Source: Streptomyces sp. TSRI0107 (lineage in GTDB: Bacteria; Actinomycetota; Actinomycetes; Streptomycetales; Streptomycetaceae). From it: a DNA stretch of 64,000 nucleotides. The notes under the pieces were generated by a model. That model saw nothing but the letters and a program-made list of their open reading frames with translations. It had not been told where the DNA came from and made no database searches. Below, piece after piece: positions 34,782 through 43,310 of this stretch; the stretch's first letter is position 1; each line of letters opens with the position of its first letter. The stretch spans positions 25,983 to 89,982 of the forward strand of contig NZ_LIVZ01000020.1 of assembly GCF_001905845.1 (NCBI RefSeq). Direction: 5' to 3'. The translations under genes were made by a program, and so were the position numbers.

Positions 34782-36293
34782 ATGACAGATGACGCCAAGG
34801 CGAGTGGGCTGTCGGACGAAGAGCGGCTGGCCCAGCTCGGCTACACGCAGGTTCTCGCCCGCCGCATGTCGGCGTTCTCCAACTACGCGGTCTCCTTCAC
34901 GATCATCTCGGTGCTGTCGGGCTGCCTGACGCTGTACCTGTTCGGCATGAACACCGGCGGGCCCGCGGTGATGACCTGGGGCTGGGTGGCCGTGGGGCTG
35001 ATGACGCTGTTCGTCGGGCTGGCCATGGCGGAGATCTGCTCCGCCTATCCGACCTCGGCGGGCCTGTACTTCTGGGCGCACCGGCTGGCACCGCCGCGGA
35101 GCGCGGCGGCCTGGGCGTGGTTCACGGGCTGGTTCAACGTGCTCGGGCAGGTCGCGGTGACCGCCGGTATCGACTTCGGGGCGGCGTCGTTCCTCGGCGC
35201 GTATCTGAACCTGGAGTTCGGCTGGGAGGTCACCCCGGGCCGCACGATCCTGCTGTTCGCGGCGATCCTGCTGCTGCACGGTCTGCTGAACACCTTCGGC
35301 GTGCGGATCGTCGCCGTGCTGAACAGCGTCAGCGTGTGGTGGCACGTGCTGGGCGTGGCGGTGATCGTCGGCGCGCTGGCCCTCGTACCGGACCGCCATC
35401 AGTCCGCGTCGTTCGTGTTCGGGGAGTTCGTGAACAACACCGGGTGGGGGAGCGGGCCGTACGTGGTGCTGCTGGGGCTGCTGATGGCCCAGTACACCTT
35501 CACCGGCTACGACGCCTCCGCCCATATGACCGAGGAGACCCACGACGCGTCGACCGCCGGGCCGAAGGGCATCGTGCGGTCCATCTGGACGTCGTGGATC
35601 GCCGGATTCGTACTGCTGCTCGGGTTCACCTTCGCCATCCAGTCGTACGAGGGGGCACTCGGCTCCCCGACCGGCGTACCGCCCGCGCAGATCCTGCTCG
35701 ACGCGCTGGGCGTCACGGCCGGGAAGCTGCTGCTCCTCGTCGTGATCGGGGCCCAGCTGTTCTGCGGGATGGCCTCCGTGACCGCCAACAGCCGCATGAT
35801 CTACGCCTTCTCCCGCGACGGCGCGCTGCCGTTCTCCCGCGTGTGGCACACGGTGAGCCCGCGCACCCGGACGCCGGTGGCGGCGGTGTGGCTGGCGGCG
35901 GGCGGGGCGCTGGCGCTCGGGCTGCCGTACCTGATCAACGTGACCGCGTACGCGGCGGTCACCTCGATCGCCGTGATCGGGCTCTACATCGCCTACGTCA
36001 TCCCGACCCTGCTGCGGCTGCGCAAGGGCGACGCGTTCGAGCGCGGGCCCTGGCACCTGGGGCGCTGGTCGCGGGCCGTCGGCGTGGTGGCGGTCGGCTG
36101 GGTCGGTGTGATCACCGTCCTGTTCATGCTGCCCCAGGTGTACCCGGTCACCGGCGAGACGTTCAACTACGCGCCGGTGGCCGTCCTGGTGGTGCTGGGG
36201 TTCGCCGCGGCCTGGTGGCTGGCGTCGGCGCGTCACTGGTTCCTGAAGCCCGCGGGGGAGCGGGCGGCCGTACCGGAAACCGCCGATTCGTAG
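34782..36293 (+). CDS. amino acid permease (APC family)
   Basis: 503 aa with 12 predicted membrane segments. The N-terminal LGYTQVLARRMSAFSNYAVS and AYPTSAGLYFWAHRLAP segments and the TGYDASAHMTEET loop are typical of the GABA/choline-type APC transporters of actinobacteria. The ATG at 34782 is chosen because the family begins shortly before LAQLGY; the Shine-Dalgarno sequence is weak. Substrate cannot be fixed from sequence; GABA, urea-like or polyamine uptake are candidates. Confidence 0.9.
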   Translation: MTDDAKASGLSDEERLAQLGYTQVLARRMSAFSNYAVSFTIISVLSGCLTLYLFGMNTGGPAVMTWGWVAVGLMTLFVGLAMAEICSAYPTSAGLYFWAHRLAPPRSAAAWAWFTGWFNVLGQVAVTAGIDFGAASFLGAYLNLEFGWEVTPGRTILLFAAILLLHGLLNTFGVRIVAVLNSVSVWWHVLGVAVIVGALALVPDRHQSASFVFGEFVNNTGWGSGPYVVLLGLLMAQYTFTGYDASAHMTEETHDASTAGPKGIVRSIWTSWIAGFVLLLGFTFAIQSYEGALGSPTGVPPAQILLDALGVTAGKLLLLVVIGAQLFCGMASVTANSRMIYAFSRDGALPFSRVWHTVSPRTRTPVAAVWLAAGGALALGLPYLINVTAYAAVTSIAVIGLYIAYVIPTLLRLRKGDAFERGPWHLGRWSRAVGVVAVGWVGVITVLFMLPQVYPVTGETFNYAPVAVLVVLGFAAAWWLASARHWFLKPAGERAAVPETADS

Positions 36294-36404
36294 CCTGCGA
36301 GGCGATTCGTTCACCGCCCCCGGCGGTCCGTCCACGCCGTGTCCCCGATACCCGATCGGAGACACGGCCCGATCCGGCTATGCTCGGGGTGGCGAACATC
36401 GCCT

Positions 36405-36477
36405 GGGCCCTTAGCTCAATTGGCAGAGCAGTGGACTTTTAATCCATTGGTTGTGGGTTCGAGTCCCACAGGGCCTA
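36405..36477 (+). tRNA. tRNA-Lys(TTT)
   Basis: Acceptor GGGCCCT/AGGGCCT (one G-T pair), anticodon loop CTTTTAA, T arm GTGGG-TTCGAGT-CCCAC, discriminator A. TATGCT at 36379-36384 is the likely -10. Confidence 0.96.
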
Positions 36478-36481
36478 CCGA

Positions 36482-36520
36482 AACGCCCCCGGCTCCCGAG
36501 CAGTTCGAGCCGGGGGCGTT
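36482..36520 (+). terminator. tRNA-Lys terminator
   Basis: AACGCCCCCGGCTC (36482-36495) and GAGCCGGGGGCGTT (36507-36520), perfect 14-bp stem. Confidence 0.9.
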
Positions 36521-36700
36521 CCCGTCCGCGGGCCTCCGTCGGCTGTGCGCTGATCACGTCTGCGGCCGGGGGCCGGCGGCGGGGACATCGCGGTGGCGCC
36601 CGTTTACGGCGGTGAATGGCCGCATGGGGGCCGCGCAGCGGGGCACCCGGACCAGATGAGCGAGGCCGCTGGGTCGGCCGCGAGTCCGAGGGCGCCAGCC

Positions 36701-36985
36701 ATGACGACACTCCGCGAACGAAGGATCTACCGCAAGGCCATTCTCCGGTGTCTGTACGGGGCCGTGGAACGCAACCGTCCCGAGATCAGCGGGGCGGCGC
36801 TGCGCGAGCAGCTCGGGATGCCCGACGACGACCTGTCCGCCGCCTGCGTCTATCTGGCCGACGAGGGCCTGATAGCCGTCGACTGGACGTCGCACAACAC
36901 TCCCGCCACCGCCGCACTGACCCACGAGGGCATCCGGCTCATGGAGGAGGAGGAAGATTCGGGCGAACCCGAGCCGCGCGAGTGA
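36701..36985 (+). CDS. small winged-helix-like protein
   Basis: 94 aa from the ATG at 36701 (an ATG at 36656 is also in frame but adds low-complexity residues). Predicted helices with the order of a winged helix: RRIYRKAILRCLYGAV, SGAALREQLGMPDDDL, SAACVYLADEGLIAVDW, then a wing and an acidic end. Similar small wHTH proteins occur in Streptomyces with no known role. Convergent with the TetR gene, 8 bases apart. Confidence 0.7.
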   Translation: MTTLRERRIYRKAILRCLYGAVERNRPEISGAALREQLGMPDDDLSAACVYLADEGLIAVDWTSHNTPATAALTHEGIRLMEEEEDSGEPEPRE

Positions 36986-36993
36986 CGCGGTCC

Positions 36994-37647
36994 TCACGTC
37001 CCGGTCGTTCCGCTCGGGCGGCCGGGCGGGTGAGCTGCGGCCTCTTCCCGGATGCCGGCCATCAACAGCCTCAGCCCGAAACGGAATTGCTCGGCCGACC
37101 CGACGGTGAACAGTTCCTCGCCGACGGCGGCGGCCGCGGGCAGCTCGTTCACCATGTCCCGCACCTGCTCCCAGCGCCGGTCCCGCTCTCCCGCCCGGAC
37201 CGCCATGGCCAGCGACGACGCCAGGTAGGCGACGAGCGTCTGGAAGCACCGCACCGCCGTGGCCGGCGGCAGCCCGCCTTCCTGGAGCGCCGCCAGCACG
37301 CTCCCGGCGATCCGCCGGCCGTGCTCTCCCATGGGCGGGCGCGCGGCCAGGTGCGCCGTGGCCCCCGGATGGCTCAGCGCCGCCTCGCGGAGGGCGTCGG
37401 CGGTGGCCGTGACGCGCTCGTCCCACGGCAGGCCGGGGCCCGGGTCCCGCACCTCGGCGACGGCGAGGTCGGCGACGGCGTCGAGCAGGGCGTCCCGATT
37501 GGCGAAGTGCCGGTAGAGCGCCATGGGGTCGCACCCCAGTTCCGCCGCGATCCGGCGCATCGTCATGCTCTCCGCACCGCCCCGGTCGCCGACCTCCAGA
37601 GCCTTGCGGGTGATCAGTTCGGGGGTGAGGAAGCGGGTCCGGGCCAT
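36994..37647 (-). CDS. TetR-family repressor
   Basis: 217 aa. N-terminal helix-turn-helix MTMRRIAAELGCDPMALYRHF (about residues 27-48). The C-terminal ligand domain is of the TetR_C_1 type (GATAHLAARPPMGEHGRRI), as in tetracycline-type repressors. Divergent from a small membrane-protein gene, with two palindromic operators between them (37667-37713). Most likely represses itself and that gene. Confidence 0.92.
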   Translation of the reverse strand: MARTRFLTPELITRKALEVGDRGGAESMTMRRIAAELGCDPMALYRHFANRDALLDAVADLAVAEVRDPGPGLPWDERVTATADALREAALSHPGATAHLAARPPMGEHGRRIAGSVLAALQEGGLPPATAVRCFQTLVAYLASSLAMAVRAGERDRRWEQVRDMVNELPAAAAVGEELFTVGSAEQFRFGLRLLMAGIREEAAAHPPGRPSGTTGT

Positions 37648-37666
37648 GCGCCCATCCTTCCACTTT

Positions 37667-37681
37667 GTCTACGCCGTAGAC
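37667..37681. promoter_or_regulatory. TetR operator 1
   Basis: GTCTACGCCGTAGAC: 7-bp arms GTCTACG/CGTAGAC around one base, 20 bases upstream of the TetR start codon. Confidence 0.75.
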
Positions 37682-37696
37682 GTGCCGCTCGACGCA

Positions 37697-37713
37697 TGTC
37701 TACGCTGTAGACA
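37697..37713. promoter_or_regulatory. TetR operator 2
   Basis: TGTCTACGCTGTAGACA: same core as operator 1 (GTCTAC...GTAGAC), centre to centre 31 bases, about three helical turns. Confidence 0.75.
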
Positions 37714-37804
37714 TCTGTCGGCGGCGGGCGAGTCACGCCGGACGCCGAGGACCAGCCGAGGACCAAGGGTGCAAAAGACCCGAAGGGCCCGAGAGGGGTG
37801 GAAC

Positions 37805-38143
37805 GTGCCCACTGCTCCTGTGATCGGCCGCTGGGTGGCTGCCTTCGTCAGCCTGGGAACATTCGCCAACCTGCTCGTGCGCGGCGTGGAGGACATGTTC
37901 GTCGTGCCCGACGTGCTGGTGGGCGTCGTACTGGCCGTGGCGGCGGGACTGCCGAAGGAACGCGCGGCGCCCCTGCTCGCGTCGGCGTTCGGACTGGCGT
38001 CCGGCGTGTTCACCGTGGCCGCGTCGGCCCATGTCGTCCACGACGAGAACCCGGCCGGGGTCCTCGTGTTCGCGTCGGTCTGCGCGGCCATGACCGTGGT
38101 CCTCTCCCGGCGTGTCGGGGCGGGCGCCCCGCGCCGGGCATGA
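37805..38143 (+). CDS. small membrane protein under TetR control
   Basis: 112 aa, GTG start with GAGAGGGGTGG upstream. Three or four hydrophobic segments (WVAAFVSLGTFANLLV, VVPDVLVGVVLAVAAGL, a middle and an end segment). No family recognised. Its position opposite the TetR gene and the shared operators mark it as the probable target. Confidence 0.75.
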   Translation: MPTAPVIGRWVAAFVSLGTFANLLVRGVEDMFVVPDVLVGVVLAVAAGLPKERAAPLLASAFGLASGVFTVAASAHVVHDENPAGVLVFASVCAAMTVVLSRRVGAGAPRRA

Positions 38144-38243
38144 CCAAGCGTCACAATGCCTGCTGAAGCCGCTGTTTCCGGGTCGTACGCGAGGGCTGAA
38201 CGCTAGACTCGCCCGTCCCGGTACTCGGACGACGGGGGCGTTC

Positions 38244-41200
38244 GTGAGCGACAGAGTCACCCCACTGGATCTGGCCCGGCGGGCGGCGTGGCCGCGGCAG
38301 AGGACCGTCGCGAGCGCCGCGCCGGCTCCCGAGCCGGGGCCGTCCGTGCCGGAGCTCACCGCGCTGCTGGAGCAGCGCTACCCGGAAGTCGTCCACTTAC
38401 TGCGCTGGATCGGCTGCGAGTCCTTCGACGACCTGATGGGCGAGTGGGTCCAGCACCGCGGCGCGGCCTGGGTCGGCGGGGTGCTCGACGCGGGCGGCGA
38501 CCCGGGGCGGATCGCCACCGCGTGGAAGGACGTCCTCGACGCGCGCTCCAGGTCCATCCTGGTCCTCGAGTCGTTCGTCTTCGAGAGCAACCTGTGCCGG
38601 TACGCGGCCCGCGCGGCGACGAGCATGCCGGGCCGGATGCACTACGACAAGACGCTCCACGTGGTCCGGCCGCGCACCGCGCTCTCCCTGTGGGACCACG
38701 CGCTGTCCATCAACTGGCGCCGGCCCGTGGTGTTCTGCCGGGCCCTGCGGCTGGCACGGACCTACCTGGTCCACGTGGTGGGGGACAGCGAACTGACCGA
38801 CGCCGGGAGCAAACTCCAGTTCTCCGGGCGGCTGGGGCAGGCGGCGGTGCTGCTGGCGCGGTTCGAGCAGGTCGGTGTCGCGGACCTGGAGGCGTCGGCG
38901 GAGCAGTTCCAGGTCTCGATCGTCGAGGGGAACCCCGCCCAGGACGCGGTGCCCTACCTCCTGGAGTGCTACCTGCGGCTGCACGACCACACGGGCAACC
39001 GCGAATACCTGGGACGGGCGGTCCGCACGGACCGGGCCCACCCCACCGTGGCCCGCGGCACCACCTGGCACCTGCTCATGGCCGAGATCTGGCTCCGGCT
39101 GGCCGACGGCATGCCCAAGGACGACAACTTCGCCCTCTACCTGCGCCGGGCCGAGGAGGCGCTCAGGCTCGCGGGGGAGCCGAGCGGCGGCGAGGCCGTG
39201 CAGCAGGTGCTGCTGTCGTGCGTGACCGCCGCCGCCCGCCGGGCCCCGGCGCTGCTCCCGCAGATACGGCTCGGTCTGCGGCGGCTCAACAACCCCTTCG
39301 GACTCGGCGAACAGCTGCGCCGGTTCGCGGAGGCCGGCCACCCGGCGGTGGAGCTGCCGGCCGCTCTCGTGCACGCCCTGCAGACCCGCTTCATGAGCTC
39401 CACCGAACCGCTGCACCGCCGCCTGCTGTCGGACTGCCTCCGGGCGTACGTCCAGCTGGAGGACGTCGGCGAGATGGACCGCTACCTGCTGCTGCACAAC
39501 GCGCTCGGGCTGCAGGACGGGTCGCTCGTCAAGACCGGGCCGCTGACCGACGAGCTGAGCCGCATCCGCTACGCCGACGACATGCTGGCCGTGGCCGCGC
39601 TGCGCGACAACCGGTCGTTCTGGATCGAGGGCGTCACCCGGCTGATCCGGGAGACGGAGACGAACACCACCTCCTGCGTGCCGCTCGTCCGGCTCGGCCG
39701 CGAGCTGGAACGCGGCGGCGTGACCGTCAACCAGGCCGAACGCGGGCTCATGCGGGCCCGGCTGAGCGGCCTCTCGCAGGCCGACCGGTGGATCCAGGCG
39801 GTCGCGGACGGCGACCCGGGATTCTTCTACGAGCACGCCGCCGACCGGGCCATCAGCAGCCCCGACCTGGTGCGCCGCAACCTCGGCGGCCGCAGCAACG
39901 TGGTGACCGTCGACGACTACCTCGGCTTCACCAACTCCACCCTGGTGTTCAAGCCGACCACGCGGCTCTGCTTCCAGCGTGACACCGAGAAGTCCGCCGC
40001 GGTGCAGGGGACGCTGAACCGGATGGGTGCCGAGGGCGAGTTCGGCATCATCGACCTGATCACCACCATCCCGGTCACCGACCTGCCGCACGGCGACGCG
40101 CAGTTCGCGCTCGGCACCGAGATCATCTCGGTGCGCCGGTTCGAGCACGGCACCGTGCTCGCCGAACGGCTGTCGCCCGCCGCGCCGGACTCGTCCTGCG
40201 AACTGCTCAAGCGCGCGGCCAGGTTCCTCGCGTACGTGCACGGGTCCGGCGAGCCGCCCCCGGCCCGGGTCCCCGGCGTGCGCAAGGAGGTGCGCAAGGA
40301 GGTGAAGATGTGGCTGCGGGCGATCCTGCCCGAGGAGCCGCCCGGCGAGGACAGCGCGCTGTTCGAGGAGTGGTGGGCACTGCTCGGCGAGAGCGACCTG
40401 CCGCCGCAGCCGCGCCGCGACGCCCACGCCTTCAACTGGCTGGTGACGGACACCGACCGGATCATCGCGGTCGACCTGGAGGCGTCGCACTGGCGTCCCA
40501 TGGGGTACGAGCTCGCCCAGCTCACGGACGACGTGCCGGCGCTCCCGGTGGACCGCTGGGACCTGCGCCGCGAGGTGGTCACGGCCTACGTGGACGCGCT
40601 GGCGCGCTGCACGGACGCCCCGGCCGTCGACATGGAGAAGCTGTGGGCCGCCTACCGGGCCTCCCTGCTGGTCCGCTCGGTGCGCGGCCTGACCGACCGC
40701 ACGGGTGGACCGGGCGTCCGCGAGCACGGCGAGGCGATGCTGGACGAGCTGTGCCTGGACGCCCCGGCCGACGGCGGCCCGCACGGCCCCGGCCGGGCTT
40801 CCCTGCACGACCTGGCGATCAGGCTGCGGGACGCCTGGGCGGAACGGCGCGGCACCCCCGGTGACGCCCCGCTGCGCGAACTCAGCGAGGGCCGCAGGCG
40901 CCGGATCAGCCGCACCCTCGCCTATCACCTGCGCCACGACCACGGGATCAACCGGGACGGTCAGGGGTGGGTGCCGGTCGACACGCTGGTCGCGGCGCTC
41001 GGACCGAGGCTCAAGGTCTCCGCCGACGAACTGATCAGTGTGGCGCGCGCGGTGACCGAGACGCGCTTCCAGGTGCGCGACGGCCTCATCCGGGCCCGCT
41101 ACGGGCACTCGCGTCCGGCGGCCGTCGAGTACGAGGTCCGCAAGCCGGACGGCCCGCTCTACCACTGCACGCCGACCGCCGCGCTGGGCAGCATCTTCGA

Positions 41201-41432
41201 GCGGGGTGAGGGGCTGCGGCCCATGACCCGGCAGTGGGTGCACCTGACGACCGACCCGGCGACCGCGCTGAGCGCCGGGCGGCGGCACGGCCCCAGCGTG
41301 CTCCTGTGCGTGCCCGAGCCCGACGGGCTGGAGTGCCGGCACGCGGGCGGCAACACCTGGCTCGTCGCGCAGGTTCCGCCGGAGGCGCTGCGGGTGGTGC
41401 CGCTGCACCAGATGTTCGCCACGCACGGCTGA
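38244..41432 (+). CDS. helical region + APH-like kinase + Tpt1/KptA fusion protein
   Basis: 1062 aa. GTG at 38244 chosen because TAGACT (38204-38209) is a likely -10 and codons before it look non-coding. Residues 1-550 are Leu/Arg-rich helices with a TPR-like feel. About 553-830 form a kinase fold of the aminoglycoside-phosphotransferase type: nucleotide-binding K570 (STLVFK), catalytic D726 and N731 (RRDAHAFN), metal D744 (VDLEA). About 885-1060 match RNA 2'-phosphotransferase Tpt1/KptA: LAYHLRHDHG, GQGWVPVDTLV, ARYGHS, LYHCT, RQWVHLT and TWLVAQVPPEAL. Tpt1 transfers a 2'-phosphate from RNA to NAD. All key residues look intact in both domains. Neighbours (TetR pair, rib genes) give no direct hint. 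Substrate unknown. Confidence 0.85.
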   Translation: MSDRVTPLDLARRAAWPRQRTVASAAPAPEPGPSVPELTALLEQRYPEVVHLLRWIGCESFDDLMGEWVQHRGAAWVGGVLDAGGDPGRIATAWKDVLDARSRSILVLESFVFESNLCRYAARAATSMPGRMHYDKTLHVVRPRTALSLWDHALSINWRRPVVFCRALRLARTYLVHVVGDSELTDAGSKLQFSGRLGQAAVLLARFEQVGVADLEASAEQFQVSIVEGNPAQDAVPYLLECYLRLHDHTGNREYLGRAVRTDRAHPTVARGTTWHLLMAEIWLRLADGMPKDDNFALYLRRAEEALRLAGEPSGGEAVQQVLLSCVTAAARRAPALLPQIRLGLRRLNNPFGLGEQLRRFAEAGHPAVELPAALVHALQTRFMSSTEPLHRRLLSDCLRAYVQLEDVGEMDRYLLLHNALGLQDGSLVKTGPLTDELSRIRYADDMLAVAALRDNRSFWIEGVTRLIRETETNTTSCVPLVRLGRELERGGVTVNQAERGLMRARLSGLSQADRWIQAVADGDPGFFYEHAADRAISSPDLVRRNLGGRSNVVTVDDYLGFTNSTLVFKPTTRLCFQRDTEKSAAVQGTLNRMGAEGEFGIIDLITTIPVTDLPHGDAQFALGTEIISVRRFEHGTVLAERLSPAAPDSSCELLKRAARFLAYVHGSGEPPPARVPGVRKEVRKEVKMWLRAILPEEPPGEDSALFEEWWALLGESDLPPQPRRDAHAFNWLVTDTDRIIAVDLEASHWRPMGYELAQLTDDVPALPVDRWDLRREVVTAYVDALARCTDAPAVDMEKLWAAYRASLLVRSVRGLTDRTGGPGVREHGEAMLDELCLDAPADGGPHGPGRASLHDLAIRLRDAWAERRGTPGDAPLRELSEGRRRRISRTLAYHLRHDHGINRDGQGWVPVDTLVAALGPRLKVSADELISVARAVTETRFQVRDGLIRARYGHSRPAAVEYEVRKPDGPLYHCTPTAALGSIFERGEGLRPMTRQWVHLTTDPATALSAGRRHGPSVLLCVPEPDGLECRHAGGNTWLVAQVPPEALRVVPLHQMFATHG

Positions 41433-41452
41433 CCGACCGCGTCCGGTCGGTC
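41431..41452. terminator. hairpin between convergent genes
   Basis: GACCGACCG (41431-41439) and CGGTCGGTC (41444-41452) form a 9-bp stem overlapping the stop codon of the fusion gene; it can serve both directions. Confidence 0.6.
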
Positions 41453-41487
41453 GGTCGGCCCGGACCCGGCCCGCCCGGCCCGCCCGG

Positions 41488-42636
41488 TCAGGTCAGCAGG
41501 TGGCGGTTCGGGGCCGTCGCCGCCTCCTCGTACTCCGGCAGGACCACCACGTCCACGCCCTTCGCGGACAGCGCGCCGACCCCGTCCGCACCCGTCACGA
41601 ACGTGTCCGGCTCCCGCCACGCCGTGACCACCCTGCGCACGCCCGCGTCCAGGATCAGCCCGGCGCACGGGCGGGGCCGGGAGGCGCGGTGGGTGCAGGG
41701 TTCCAGGCTGCTGTAGACGGTCGCGCCGGGCAGCCTGGGGTCCGCCGGGTCGATCTTCGCCAGCGCCGCCTCCTCCGCGTGGACGACCGGGTCGTCGCCC
41801 TCCCGGGAGTGGCCGCGGGCCAGCTCGGCGCCGTCGGCGGCGACCACCACCGCGCCGACGCTGAAGGCGGACGACGACGGGGGGCACTGCCGTGCCAGGT
41901 CGCAGGCCAGCGAGAGCCAGTGCCGGTCCGCGGCCGACGCGACGGCGCCGGTGCCGGGGGCGGTCGGCTCGTAGCGCATCAGGACGACGTCACCGACCGG
42001 GCGGGTCTCCACCAGGCGCAGACGGCCCGACTGGTAGGCGCCGGGGCCGAACAGGCGGGGGGCGTCCGGGTCGCCGACGAACAACGGGGCCAGGGCCAGC
42101 TGGACCTCGTCGGCCAGGCCCTGCTGGAGGAGCTGGGTGTGGACGGTGCCGCCGCCCTCCACCATCAGCCGCCGTACGCCGCGTACGTCGTGCAGGTCCT
42201 CCAGGACGGCCCGCCAGTCGAGAGAGGCGCCCAGCGCCACCACGTCCGCGTCCGCCGCGATGCCCGCCGCCCGCAGCCGGTCCGCGCCCTCCGGCGTCGT
42301 GTAGACGACCTTCTGTCCGCCCGTGTGCCAGAACTGCGCGCCGGGGTCCAGGTCGCCGGTGGCGCTGACCGTCACCTTCAGGGGGTACTCCGGCCGTCCG
42401 GCCGCCGTCCGGGCCGCCCGGCGCTCGGGGGAGTTGACGAGGAGGCGGGGGTTGTCGGCGCGGATGGTGCCGGCGCCGACGAGGATCGCGTCGACGGATG
42501 CCCGTACGTCGTCGACCCGGTCGAAGTCGGCGGGCCCGGACAGCAGGAGGCGTTCGGGACCGGTGTCGTCCAGGTAGCCGTCGAGGGAGACGGCGGCGGA
42601 GAGCAGGACGTACGGGTAAGGCATCGGCGCACCCAT
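41488..42636 (-). CDS. RibD-type reductase-deaminase, domains in reversed order
   Basis: 382 aa. Residues 1-235 are the RibD C-terminal (DHFR-like) reductase: SLDGYLDD, DAILVGAGTIRADNP, RLMVEGGGTVHTQLL. Residues about 240-382 are the zinc deaminase: VVHAEEAAL and PCTHRASRPRPCAGLI give the His/Glu and two Cys zinc ligands. In E. coli and B. subtilis the deaminase comes first, so the order is swapped. Both steps follow GTP cyclohydrolase II in riboflavin synthesis, and a ribA gene lies 0.7 kb away. An ATG at 42624 is an alternative start. Flanked by a MarR gene and shared operators. Confidence 0.87.
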   Translation of the reverse strand: MGAPMPYPYVLLSAAVSLDGYLDDTGPERLLLSGPADFDRVDDVRASVDAILVGAGTIRADNPRLLVNSPERRAARTAAGRPEYPLKVTVSATGDLDPGAQFWHTGGQKVVYTTPEGADRLRAAGIAADADVVALGASLDWRAVLEDLHDVRGVRRLMVEGGGTVHTQLLQQGLADEVQLALAPLFVGDPDAPRLFGPGAYQSGRLRLVETRPVGDVVLMRYEPTAPGTGAVASAADRHWLSLACDLARQCPPSSSAFSVGAVVVAADGAELARGHSREGDDPVVHAEEAALAKIDPADPRLPGATVYSSLEPCTHRASRPRPCAGLILDAGVRRVVTAWREPDTFVTGADGVGALSAKGVDVVVLPEYEEAATAPNRHLLT

Positions 42637-42653
42637 CTGGGAGACGGCGGATC

Positions 42654-42682
42654 TTGGTTCAAGTTTTAAGCAAACCTACACT
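42654..42682 (+). promoter_or_regulatory. leaderless marR promoter with embedded operator
   Basis: TTGGTT (42654-42659), 17 bases, TACACT (42677-42682), then 7 bases to the ATG. The spacer contains operator 1 of the MarR motif (42658-42674), so repressor binding would block this promoter and probably that of the divergent ribD-like gene. Confidence 0.65.
42658..42674. promoter_or_regulatory. MarR operator 1
   Basis: TTCAAGTTTTAAGCAAA; its reverse complement TTTGCTTAAAACTTGAA matches the motif TTGCTTnAAA..TTnAA seen at 43216 and 43259. Confidence 0.6.
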
Positions 42683-42689
42683 GGGCGGC

Positions 42690-43199
42690 ATGACGACCCG
42701 CTGGCTCACGCCCGAGGAGCAGCGCGCCTGGCGCGCGTACATCGACGCCGCCCATCTCCTGGAGGACGCGCTCGACCGGCAGCTCCAGCGGGAGGCCGGC
42801 ATGCCACACCTTTACTACTCCGTCCTGGCCGTCCTGTCCGAGTCGCCCGAGCGCCGGCTGCGCATGACCGACCTCGCCGGGCAACTGAAGATCACCCGCA
42901 GCCGGCTGACGTACGCCGTGGGGCGGCTGGAGAAGGACGGGCTGGTGCGACGGGAGGGCTGCGCCAGTGACCGGCGGGGCAGCATCGCCGTCCTGACGGA
43001 CGAGGGGACGGCGGCCGTCGAACGGGCGGCTCCGGGACACGTCGCGACGGTGCGGGCCGCGCTCTTCGACCACCTCACGCCCGAGCAGGTGGGGCAGGTC
43101 GAGGAGATCTTCACCAGGGTCGCCGGGGTTCTCCAGGACGGCCGGGACGGCGGAGAGGTCCCCTGGCTGCGGCGGTCGGCGCCGCCGTCCTGCTCGTGA
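42690..43199 (+). CDS. MarR-family regulator of the rib genes
   Basis: 169 aa. Winged helix about residues 50-110: LRMTDLAGQLKITRSRLTYA (recognition helix) and the wing EREGCASDRRGSIAVLTDEG-like segment (product DGLVRREGCASDRRGS). Lies between the divergent ribD-like gene and ribA, with matching operators at both promoters. Leaderless start. Ligand unknown; a flavin or phenolic compound is a guess. Confidence 0.9.
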   Translation: MTTRWLTPEEQRAWRAYIDAAHLLEDALDRQLQREAGMPHLYYSVLAVLSESPERRLRMTDLAGQLKITRSRLTYAVGRLEKDGLVRREGCASDRRGSIAVLTDEGTAAVERAAPGHVATVRAALFDHLTPEQVGQVEEIFTRVAGVLQDGRDGGEVPWLRRSAPPSCS

Positions 43200-43215
43200 G
43201 CTGTCCCACCGGCTG

Positions 43216-43234
43216 TTGCTTTAAGTTTCAAGCA
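43216..43234. promoter_or_regulatory. MarR operator 2
   Basis: TTGCTTTAAGTTTCAAGCA: inverted repeat TGCTT...AAGCA, 77 bases upstream of ribA. Confidence 0.65.
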
Positions 43235-43253
43235 TGGGTAGGGTCCTGATCGA

Positions 43254-43276
43254 TAGGCTGCTTCAAAACTGAAGCA
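43254..43276 (+). promoter_or_regulatory. ribA -10 box and MarR operator 3
   Basis: TAGGCT (43254-43259) is a likely -10, overlapped by TGCTTCAAAACTGAAGCA (43259-43276) with perfect 7-bp arms TGCTTCA/TGAAGCA. Binding here would block ribA transcription. Confidence 0.65.
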
Positions 43277-43310
43277 AGAGGAGTTCCCAGCCGCCGACCC
43301 GGAGAACCGC

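Noticed and set aside
38397..41426. Minus-strand open frame of 1009 codons
   Set aside because: Antisense of the kinase-Tpt1 gene; no start signal or motif.
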